Source: Williamsia sp. CHRR-6 (GTDB lineage Bacteria > Actinomycetota > Actinomycetes > Mycobacteriales > Mycobacteriaceae). Taken from it: a stretch of DNA of 64,000 nucleotides. Shown here one piece after another: positions 26,256 to 34,800 of this stretch. Both the position numbers and the translations under genes were made by a program. The first letter of the stretch is position 1, and every line of letters starts with the position of its first letter. Where the stretch lies: NCBI RefSeq assembly GCF_018474015.1, contig NZ_JAHCSG010000002.1:575689-639688 (forward strand). The letters run 5' to 3'. Under the pieces are notes generated by a model. It made no database searches and had not been told where the DNA came from. It worked only from the letters and a program-made list of their open reading frames with translations.

Positions 26256-26399
26256 GGCGAAAGCCTAGAGGGTCGTGTGCGAGTGCGAAAGGCCGCACGG
26301 CCGAAACGCCGCGGCTGCGCAGGCGTGCGAGGTGATGGACTAGTTTTGGAGGCCAGGGCGCAGGCCGAGGGCAGCCGATTTCGGGAGTGATGTCAGCAG

Positions 26400-27815
26400 A
26401 TGACCAGGATCGTGATCATCGGCGGGGGACCGGCGGGCTATGAGGCCGCCCTCGTCGCTGCGGCGTACGGCGCGGACGTGACCGTGGTGGACTCCGACGG
26501 CATCGGCGGTGCGTGTGTGCTGTGGGACTGTGTTCCCTCGAAGACGTTCATAGCCTCCAGCGGTATTCGCACCGAGGTACGGCGGGCGGCGGATCTGGGC
26601 ATCGACCTCGACTACCACGACGCCAAAGTCGAGCTACCGCAGATCCATCAGCGCGTGCGCGACCTGGCGCACGCGCAGTCGGCGGACATCCGATCCCGGT
26701 TGGCCAGCGAAGGTGTGCGACTGGTGGCCGGATACGGCCGCCTGGCCGACCCGGCGCCGGGCATGTCCACCCATCGCGTGATCGCACGTCCCGTGGATGC
26801 CGACGACGAGTCCGCCGAGCAACACTTCGACGCCGACGTGGTCCTGATCGCGACCGGCGCATCGCCCCGCGTGCTGCCCAGCGCCCAACCCGACGGCGAA
26901 CGCATTCTCACCTGGCGACAGCTCTACGACCTTGAAACGCTCCCCGAGCACCTGGTCGTCGTGGGTTCGGGCGTGACCGGCGCCGAGTTCGTACACGCCT
27001 ACACCGAGCTGGGTGTGCAGGTGACGTTGGTCTCCAGCCGCGATCGGGTGCTGCCCGGCGAAGACGAGGATGCCGCTCTGGTGCTGGAGGAGGTGCTGGC
27101 CGAGCGTGGTGTGACCCTGATCAAACATGCTCGTGCCGAGGCGGTTTCGCGCACCGACGGCGGCGTGGAGGTAACCCTGGCCGATGGGGCCGTGGTCGCC
27201 GGCTCGCACGTGTTGATGACGGTGGGATCGGTACCCAACACGACATCTCTCGGTCTGGACAAGGTCGGCCTCGAAACCGACCGCGGCGGGTACATCAACG
27301 TCGACCGCGTCTCACGGACGCCCGCTCCCGGTGTGTATGCGGCCGGTGACTGCACCGGACTGCTCCCGCTGGCGTCGGTGGCCGCCATGCAGGGCCGAAT
27401 CGCGATGTATCACGCGCTGGGCGAGGGTGTCTCACCGATCAAGCTCAAGACGGTGGCCTCGGCGATCTTCACCCGGCCCGAGATCGCCACGGTTGGGGTC
27501 AGTCAGCAGGCGATCGACGACGGTGAATATCCCGCCCGCACAGTCATGTTGCCGTTGGCGACCAACCCGCGGGCCAAGATGAGCGGCCTGCGCCGGGGTT
27601 TCGTCAAGATCTTCTGCCGTCCGGCCACCGGCGTGGTGATCGGTGGGGTGGTGGTGGCGCCCAACGCCTCCGAGCTGATCCTGCCCATCGCGCTGGCCGT
27701 ACAGAACAAGCTGCCCGTCAACGACCTGGCGCAGACGTTCTCGGTGTACCCGTCGCTGTCGGGGTCGGTGACCGAGGCGGCGCGCCAACTGATCCGCCAC
27801 GACGACCTGGACTGA
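26400..27815 (+). CDS. lpdA: NAD(P)H quinone reductase LpdA (lipoamide-dehydrogenase-like flavoprotein)
   Basis: 471-residue FAD/NAD flavoprotein of the pyridine nucleotide-disulfide family. FAD motif GGGPAG at 8-13, second Rossmann motif GSGVTGAE near 188, and AGDCTGLLPLAS in the FAD site. A CxxxxC redox pair is present (Cys39, Cys44 in GGACVLWDCVPSK). The C-terminal interface motif of true lipoamide dehydrogenases (HAHPTxxE) is replaced by SVYPSLSG, so lipoamide oxidation is unlikely; the M. tuberculosis homologue Rv3303c is a quinone reductase. Sits near glpD as in mycobacteria, separated here by an aminotransferase gene. Confidence 0.88.
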   Translation: MTRIVIIGGGPAGYEAALVAAAYGADVTVVDSDGIGGACVLWDCVPSKTFIASSGIRTEVRRAADLGIDLDYHDAKVELPQIHQRVRDLAHAQSADIRSRLASEGVRLVAGYGRLADPAPGMSTHRVIARPVDADDESAEQHFDADVVLIATGASPRVLPSAQPDGERILTWRQLYDLETLPEHLVVVGSGVTGAEFVHAYTELGVQVTLVSSRDRVLPGEDEDAALVLEEVLAERGVTLIKHARAEAVSRTDGGVEVTLADGAVVAGSHVLMTVGSVPNTTSLGLDKVGLETDRGGYINVDRVSRTPAPGVYAAGDCTGLLPLASVAAMQGRIAMYHALGEGVSPIKLKTVASAIFTRPEIATVGVSQQAIDDGEYPARTVMLPLATNPRAKMSGLRRGFVKIFCRPATGVVIGGVVVAPNASELILPIALAVQNKLPVNDLAQTFSVYPSLSGSVTEAARQLIRHDDLD

Positions 27816-27943
27816 TCGCGTCCAATATCTGGGATCTCACTTTCATTTAGTGGGACCAGGCCTTAATCTCGGAGCTGGGTACGACCCGTCCATCTGGCGA
27901 CCACACACATCGCTGATCACCCCGTCTCATCGAGGTCACTGCG

Positions 27944-29119
27944 ATGTCCACCGTCATCGGCGATTCGTTCGCCTCCGCCGAGCTGCGTGCCGTCCCCGGG
28001 TCGGCAATCCGAGAGTTGTTGTCGCTGACCGAACGTCGGGGAGTGCTGAGCCTGGCCGGCGGGTTACCGGCCACCGAGTTGATCCCCACCCAACGGATCG
28101 CCGCCGCCATCGACCACCGGCTGGCCGACCCGGCCAGCATGCAGTACGGCCCCAGTGCCGGGACGCGGTCGGCGCGTGAGGCGATCGCGGCTGCGGACGG
28201 GCTGTCGTCCGCGCACCAGGTCCTGCTCACCCATGGCTCCCAGCAGGCGCTGTTCCTGCTGGCCCACGCCCTGCTGGACCCAGCAGACCTGGTGTTCGTC
28301 GACGACCCGGCCTACATCGGTGCACTGCAGGTCTTCGCCGGGGTGCGAGCCCGCGTCGAGGCGCTGCCCATCACCGCGACCGGACTCGACACCGACCTGT
28401 TGGCCCAACGCCTGGCCGACGGAGCGCGACCGCGCCTGGTCCACACGGTGAGTTCGTTCCACAACCCGGCAGCGGTGTGTCTCGACGAAGCCAGGCGGGT
28501 TCGATTGGCCGCGTTGGCAGACCGATACGGTTTCTGGATCGTCGACGACAACCCCTATGGCCGAGTGAGGTTTGCCGGCGTCGAGCCGACGCCGCTACAC
28601 GTCCTGAGCGACCGGGTACTGAGTCTGGGCAGTGCGTCCAAGGTGCTCGCGCCGGCGTTGCGGGTCGGCTGGGTGTCCGGCCCGCCGGAGGTGATCGATG
28701 CCGTGGAGCGCTATCGACAGTCGGTGGACCTGTGCGGTTCGACCCTCGCGCATGCCGTGGTGGGCGAGCTGATGTCTGACGAGGTGTGGTGGACCGCGCA
28801 CCTGGCCCAGCTGGTCGACGCCTACAGTCGTCGCTGCGGCGCCCTGATCGATTCTTTGACAACACATCTGGGCGAGCGCGCACTGTTCGCCGCACCGCAG
28901 GGCGGCATGTTCTGCTGGGTGCGCGTCCCCGGGGTGAACACCACCGCGCTGCTGGGCGAAGCAGTGGCGGGCGGGGTTGCCTACGTTCCCGGTTCGGCGT
29001 TCGCGGTGTCGATGGACGCCGCGGACTGCATGCGTCTGAGCTTCGCGACCCTCGACGAGTCGACCCTCGATGTCGCGGTGGCTCGGTTGGCCGCGGTGGT
29101 CGCCCACGCAGCTTCGTGA
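27944..29119 (+). CDS. PLP-dependent aminotransferase (class I/II, MocR/LysN-like fold without HTH)
   Basis: 391-residue fold-type I aminotransferase. SLAGGLPATELIP near 37-49, HGSQQALFLLAH near 98, VDDNPYGRVRF near 204, and the PLP lysine in LGSASKVLAPALRVGW near 230. Resembles 2-aminoadipate/aromatic-type aminotransferases related to MocR regulators but has no N-terminal GntR domain. Preceded by 128 bp containing an imperfect dyad. Amino-acid specificity unknown. It interrupts the lpdA-glpD pairing seen in mycobacteria. Confidence 0.82.
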   Translation: MSTVIGDSFASAELRAVPGSAIRELLSLTERRGVLSLAGGLPATELIPTQRIAAAIDHRLADPASMQYGPSAGTRSAREAIAAADGLSSAHQVLLTHGSQQALFLLAHALLDPADLVFVDDPAYIGALQVFAGVRARVEALPITATGLDTDLLAQRLADGARPRLVHTVSSFHNPAAVCLDEARRVRLAALADRYGFWIVDDNPYGRVRFAGVEPTPLHVLSDRVLSLGSASKVLAPALRVGWVSGPPEVIDAVERYRQSVDLCGSTLAHAVVGELMSDEVWWTAHLAQLVDAYSRRCGALIDSLTTHLGERALFAAPQGGMFCWVRVPGVNTTALLGEAVAGGVAYVPGSAFAVSMDAADCMRLSFATLDESTLDVAVARLAAVVAHAAS

Positions 29120-29150
29120 TGAACCCGTCGGTGTTGCCTGATCGCGTCGC

Positions 29151-29162
29151 TACCCGCGGGTA
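29151..29162. promoter_or_regulatory. 12-bp perfect palindrome upstream of glpD
   Basis: TACCCGCGGGTA, flanked symmetrically by CGC and ACG, ends 38 bp before the glpD ATG in the 81-bp intergenic gap. Position and symmetry suggest an operator for a dimeric regulator; no cognate regulator is encoded nearby. Confidence 0.4.
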
Positions 29163-29200
29163 ACGTGGGCGAGGTATGCGACGCGAGGAAGTGACCCACG

Positions 29201-31045
29201 ATGACCACTGGTGATCAGGCCCCATCGACAGCAGGCGGCGCGACGCCGACCCGGCGACCCGTGCAGCCACTGCGTGAGGTGCCTCGTCCGGGTGAGGGCG
29301 ATCGGAACCAGGAATTCGATCCCGACCGTCGCGCTGACCTGGGACCCGGCTACCGCGACAACGCCTGGCAGCGTCTACGCGACGAGCAGTTCGATGTCGT
29401 GGTCATCGGGGGTGGCGTGGTGGGAGCCGGGGCTGCCCTCGACGCGGCCACCCGGGGCTTGCGCGTGGCGCTGGTCGAGGCACGTGACATCGCCTCGGGC
29501 ACCTCGAGTCGATCGTCGAAGATGTTCCACGGCGGACTGCGATACCTCGAGCAGCTCGAGTTCGGCCTGGTGCGCGAGGCGCTACGCGAACGTGAGTTGT
29601 CGCTGCGAGTGTTGGCCCCGCATCTGGTCAAGCCGCTGCCGTTCCTCTATCCGTTGACCCACCGCTTCTTCGAACGGCCTTACGTGGCGGCCGGGTTGTT
29701 CCTCTACGACTCGCTGGGCGGATCGAGAAGTGTTCCTGGGCAACGTCATGTCACCCGATCCGGTGCGTTGCGGGCGGCGCCGTCGTTGAAGCGTTCGGCG
29801 CTCACCGGCGGCATCCGCTATCACGACACCGTGGTTGACGACGCTCGCCACAGCTTGACCGTGGCTCGCACCGCAGCCCATTACGGCGCCGTGGTCCGAA
29901 CCTCCACCCAGGTGATCTCCTTCGTCAAGGAGGCCGATCGGGTGGCCGGGGTGCGGGTGCGTGACACCGAGACCGGCGCCGAGATCGCCATCCGGTCGCA
30001 TTGCGTGATCAACGCGGCCGGTGTGTGGACCGACGAGGTGCAGGCGTTGTCCAAGGAGCGCGGACGGTTTCGCGTTCGGGCGTCCAAGGGCGTGCACATC
30101 GTGGTGCCTCGCGACCGGATCGTCAGCGAGACCGCGATCATCCTGCGCACGCCCACCTCGGTGCTGTTCGTCATCCCGTGGGAGACCCATTGGATCATCG
30201 GGACCACCGACACCGACTGGAACCTCGATCTCGCCCACCCCGCCGCGACCCGCGCCGACATCGACTACATCCTCACCCGGGTCAACGACGTGCTGGTGAC
30301 ACCGCTGACCCACGACGACATCGAGGGCGTGTACGCCGGGCTGCGTCCGCTGCTGGCCGGTGAGAGCGATGAGACGTCCAAGCTGTCCCGTGAACACGCC
30401 GTCGCCGTGCCCGCGCCGGGACTGGTGTCGATCGCCGGTGGCAAGTACACGACCTACCGGGTGATGGCTGCCGATGCGGTGGACGCATGTGCCGACTACA
30501 TCCCCACGCGGGTGGCCGACTCGATCACCGCCCAGGTGCCGCTGATCGGCGCCGACGGCTACTACGCCCTGGTGAACCAGTGCGATCACCTCGGGCAGCG
30601 ATTCGGGTTGCACCCGTACCGGATTCGACGATTGCTCAACAGGTTCGGATCGTTGATCGACGACGTGTTGGCTCTGGCCGACGATGACCCCGGCCTGTTG
30701 CAGCCGCTGGCCGCGGCTCCGCAGTATCTGCGGGTGGAGGTGGTCTACGCCGCCGCCCACGAGGCCGCGCTGCATCTGGAGGATGTGCTCTCACGGCGCA
30801 CGCGGATCTCCATCGAATATCCGCACCGGGGTGTGGACTGCGCCCGAGAGGTGGCCGAGCTGATGGCGTCGGTGCTCGGGTGGTCGGCACAGCAGGTGGA
30901 GGCCGAGATCGCCACCTACACCGCGCGGGTCGAGGCGGAGGTGGCCAGTCAGCGCCAGCCAGACGATGATTCGGCCGATGCGTTGCGGGCGGCCGCACCG
31001 GAGTCGCGTCCGCAGATTCTCGAGCCGGTCCCCATTCCCGAATAG
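29201..31045 (+). CDS. glpD: glycerol-3-phosphate dehydrogenase (FAD-dependent, GlpD)
   Basis: 614-residue membrane-associated flavoenzyme oxidising sn-glycerol-3-phosphate to DHAP and passing electrons to quinone. FAD motif VVIGGGVVGAGAALDAATRG near 65-84, SGTSSRSSKMFHGGLRYLEQ at about 103-122, substrate-site GVHIVVPRD, then the C-terminal helical cap (DAO_C domain). ATG at 29201 preceded by GAGGAA. In glycolipid and triacylglycerol metabolism it controls the glycerol-3-phosphate pool. Corresponds to glpD2 beside lpdA in M. tuberculosis. Confidence 0.94.
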   Translation: MTTGDQAPSTAGGATPTRRPVQPLREVPRPGEGDRNQEFDPDRRADLGPGYRDNAWQRLRDEQFDVVVIGGGVVGAGAALDAATRGLRVALVEARDIASGTSSRSSKMFHGGLRYLEQLEFGLVREALRERELSLRVLAPHLVKPLPFLYPLTHRFFERPYVAAGLFLYDSLGGSRSVPGQRHVTRSGALRAAPSLKRSALTGGIRYHDTVVDDARHSLTVARTAAHYGAVVRTSTQVISFVKEADRVAGVRVRDTETGAEIAIRSHCVINAAGVWTDEVQALSKERGRFRVRASKGVHIVVPRDRIVSETAIILRTPTSVLFVIPWETHWIIGTTDTDWNLDLAHPAATRADIDYILTRVNDVLVTPLTHDDIEGVYAGLRPLLAGESDETSKLSREHAVAVPAPGLVSIAGGKYTTYRVMAADAVDACADYIPTRVADSITAQVPLIGADGYYALVNQCDHLGQRFGLHPYRIRRLLNRFGSLIDDVLALADDDPGLLQPLAAAPQYLRVEVVYAAAHEAALHLEDVLSRRTRISIEYPHRGVDCAREVAELMASVLGWSAQQVEAEIATYTARVEAEVASQRQPDDDSADALRAAAPESRPQILEPVPIPE

Positions 31046-31087
31046 TGCTGCCCCGGAAACCAACCCGTGTCGAGGCCTCGACACGGG

Positions 31088-31873
31088 TCAGGTCTGACAC
31101 CGGCGGCAGCGGTAGAGCACGCGATCCTCGGAGCCCCGGGCTCGGGCGGCGTCTTCGCCGAGGAACTCGCGGGTGATGGGGGTGCGACAGCGGCGACAGG
31201 GCCGCCCGCCACGTCCGTACACCCAATAGCGTTGCGCGAATGTGGGATTGCCGGTGGTCGATCGGGTGCGATCACGATTGGCCAGCAACATCCGCTGGCA
31301 CAGGTCCACGATGGCGTCGAGATCCACCTCGCCCACCGGGGTGTGCGGGTCGACACCGCGCAGGAAACACGACTCGCAGCGGTACACGTTGCCCACCCCG
31401 GCCATCAGGTGTTGATCGAGTAGGGCCAGCCCGATCGGTCGGCTCGGGTCGCGAGCGAGGTTGGCCACGGCGAGATCTCGGTCGAAGTCCGGTGACAGCA
31501 AGTCCGGACCCAGATAGGCCAGCGCCTCATCGGGGTGACGCAACATCTCGCAGATGCCCATGTCGAAGCCCACCGCCTCGTGGGTGTCGGTGCGCAACAC
31601 GATGCGGGCGGTGAACGCCGGCTTGCGCCAGCGGGTCCCGATGGGGTGCACCACCCACGCGCCCTCCATCTTGAGATGGGTGTGGATGGCCCAGTCGTCA
31701 CCCACGTCGATCAGGTGATGTTTGCCGATCGAGCGGACCGATTCCACGGTGCGCCCCACCAGGTCGACCGTGGCGTAGCGCGGTACGCGGAACTGGCTGT
31801 AGGCGAGCGGTTTTCCGGCGAACGCTGCGCGCACGCGGGCCGCAGCCTGGTAGACGGTGTCTCCCTCGGGCAT
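31088..31873 (-). CDS. nei2: endonuclease VIII-like DNA glycosylase (Fpg/Nei family)
   Basis: 261-residue bifunctional glycosylase/AP lyase. After Met the catalytic Pro2-Glu3 are present (MPEGDTVY), Lys51 lies in IGKHHL, the H2TH region reads LMAGVGNVYRCE, and a C-terminal zinc finger has CRRC...CRRC. The unsupported upstream part of the frame overlaps lhr and is excluded. ATG overlaps the lhr stop (ATGA), so the helicase and the glycosylase are co-expressed, as in M. tuberculosis Rv3296-Rv3297; both act on damaged DNA. Confidence 0.92.
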   Translation of the reverse strand: MPEGDTVYQAAARVRAAFAGKPLAYSQFRVPRYATVDLVGRTVESVRSIGKHHLIDVGDDWAIHTHLKMEGAWVVHPIGTRWRKPAFTARIVLRTDTHEAVGFDMGICEMLRHPDEALAYLGPDLLSPDFDRDLAVANLARDPSRPIGLALLDQHLMAGVGNVYRCESCFLRGVDPHTPVGEVDLDAIVDLCQRMLLANRDRTRSTTGNPTFAQRYWVYGRGGRPCRRCRTPITREFLGEDAARARGSEDRVLYRCRRCQT

Positions 31874-34800
31874 CAGCGCACCGCGTGACGCATCCGGATG
31901 CCACGCGGAGTGGCGGTGAACCCGGATTCGGTCAGAGCACGGGCGAGGTCGGTGCCGAATACGGGTTCGGCGTCCACCTTCTCGATCTGCAGTCGGCTCA
32001 CCCGACCCGAGCGCACCGCCTCGGCCAATGCGGTGGCGGCGGCCGCCAGATCGTCGGCGTCGGCTGCCCAGGTGAGGACGGTTTTGCCGCCCCGTTCGAC
32101 GAACATCGACAGGCGCCCGTCCACCAACACCACCAGCGCTCCGGGCTTGCGGCCCGGGCGGTGGCCGTCGGATTCGGGCCAACCCAGTGCCGCACCGTAG
32201 GGATTGGCCGGGTCTGTGGCCGCCAACACCACCCCGACGGGGGACACCTCGGTCGACGAGTCCTCGGTGGTGGGATCGGAGGCGTGCTCGCGGAGCCGGT
32301 CCACCGTGCCGGTGGCGGCGAACTGTGCCCCACCCAAGCCGTCGACATAGTAGCCGCGTCGCACCTTGCCGCTGTCCTCGAAGGTGCTCAGTGCCTTGTA
32401 GATTCGCGAGAACCCCCCGTCGACGCCTTCGTTGACCACCGAGCCCTTGGTCACCACCCCGTAGCGTTCGAGGAGCTGTTCACACAGGGCGTGGGTGGCC
32501 ACGGTGGGGTCGTCGATGCGACGATCCAGCGCACACCATCGTCCGCCGACTGTCGGCGGGGTCTGACGCAGCGCCAGTTGGTTGGTGGTGAGGTAGCTGG
32601 TGGACAACCGGTGCGCGCGCAGGCGCGGGGCACGTCCGCGGCTACGGTGCGCGGGGGTGCCGCGCGGGCCGGTGCTCGACGGTCGCGGGTTGAGCAGCGC
32701 CCGAACCGGTCCGAACGTGTCGTTGCCGATGTGGCCTGCCCACACCAGGTCCCACAGTGCTCGCTCGATGTCGGCGTCCCCCACGACCGGCGCACCGGTC
32801 GACGCACCGTCCGAGGCGCCGGAATCGGCGGTGGGGGCGAGGGCCGATGCGAGCTGGCGGAACTGGAACGCCCCTCCGCCACCGAGCTGCTCGATGAGGC
32901 GTCGGTGGAGATCGGTGAGATCGATCTCGGTGGATTCGGGCAGTGTGAAGGGTGCCAGGTCGCTGGGATGCAGGCTGATCCACCCATCGGCGGTGCCCAG
33001 CCGACCGTGCCCGGCCCACACCACCTCGCCTGCGGCCAGCAACTCGTCGAGCATCCCCGGCTGGTAGTCGCGAACGCGGCTGGGCAGGATCAGCGATTCC
33101 CAGGCCGACGCGGGGGCCGGCACCCCGGCCAGCTGATCGATCGCGGCTGCCACCCCGTCCACGCCCCGCAGGGCGGCCTTGGGTTGCACGCCGATGTGGT
33201 TCCAGGTCAACAGGAATCGGGCGAAGGCGTCGGTGGACACTGGAGCGATCTCGGCGCGAGAGGCTGCGAGCGATCCCCGCCGGAGCGTGGCCAGCACCTC
33301 GGTGTTGCACCATTGCTCTGCCTGGGCACCTGAGCCGGCCGGTTCGGGCCGAAAGTCACCCTCGATGACCCGGCGCTCGCGGGCCAGCCGCATCAGGGTG
33401 TCGCGGACCACGGCCACACCGACGCCGAGCGACTCGGCGGCTTGGGCCACGGTGAACGGCCCGTGGGTGCGGGTGTAGCGGTTGATGATGTCACCGAGCG
33501 GGTCGGCGACAGGCTCGGTGAACACCGCGGGAACGCCCATCGGGGTGGGGACGCCGAGGGCGTCACGCAGCCGGGCGGTGTCCTCGATGGCCGCCCATCG
33601 CAGCGCACCCGCATGATGTATCGCGATCACGCGGTTGGTGACCTGTAGGTGTGCCAGATGCTCGGCGATGACCGCACGCGTCGAATCCGTCTGCGCCACA
33701 GCGTCATCAGTATCGCTCGCGGTGAATCGGTCGGCGATCTCAGGTTCGGTCAGCGGCCCCAGCCAGCGCAGCAGATCGGCGATGCCCTCGGCGTCGCGCG
33801 CGCGACGCTCCGGATGCGTGCGCTGCAACTTGGCCTCCACGTCGGCGATGACCGCGGGATCGAGCAGTTCCCGCAGATCGACCCGACCCAGCAACTGCGC
33901 CAACAGGGCGGTGTCCAACGACAGTGCGGCGGCTCGTCGTTCGGCCAGCGGCGCGTCGTCGGCGTACATGAACGCCCCGGCGTAGCCGAACAGCAACGAT
34001 GCGGCCATCGGTGACGGGGCCGTGGTCTCGATCTCCACGATGCGAATCCGACGAGTGTCGATCTCGCGCAACAGATTGATCAGCGAGGGCAGGTCGTAGA
34101 CGTCCTGCAGACACTCGCGCAGCGTCTCGAGGATGATCGGGAACTGCGGGAACTTGGCCGCGACCGCCAGCAGCGATGCGCTGCGTTGCCGTTGCTGCCA
34201 CAGCGGAGCCCGGCGACCGGGATTGCGGCGTGGCAACAGCAGCGCGCGGGCCGCGCATTCACGAAACCGGCTGGCGAACAACGCTGATCCGCCCAGTTCG
34301 TCGGTGATGATCTGTTCGACCTCATCGGCGTCGACGGTGAACAGCGCGGCACCGGGCGGATCGTTCTCGGTGTCGGGGAGCCGCACGATGATGCCGTCGT
34401 CAGCGGCGGTCACCACCCCCTCCAGACCGAGACGATCCCGTAGGCGTGCACTGATGGCTCCGGCCCACGGTGCGTGTACCCGCAGTCCGTAGGGGGAGTG
34501 CAGCACCACGCGCCAGTCGCCCAGTTCGTCGCGGAACCGTTCGATGACCAGGGTCTTGTCGGTGGGCAGATGGCCGGTGGCGCTGCGTTGTTCGGCGATC
34601 AGGGTCAGCAGGTTGTCGCGCGCATAGGTGGTCAGGCCCAGTTCGTTCATCCGGGCGTCGAGGTCGACGGGGATGACGACGTCGCCGGGGTCGGCGCCGG
34701 TGGGCTCGGTGCCGGTGGGCAACGCCGCACCCAGCTCGCCGACGAACGCACCGATGGCAGCGCCGAGTTCACTGGGGCGGCCCACCGAGTCGCCGATCCA

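Noticed and set aside
26400..27815. True dihydrolipoamide dehydrogenase
   Set aside because: The C-terminal His-Glu interface motif is missing and the context matches mycobacterial LpdA quinone reductase.
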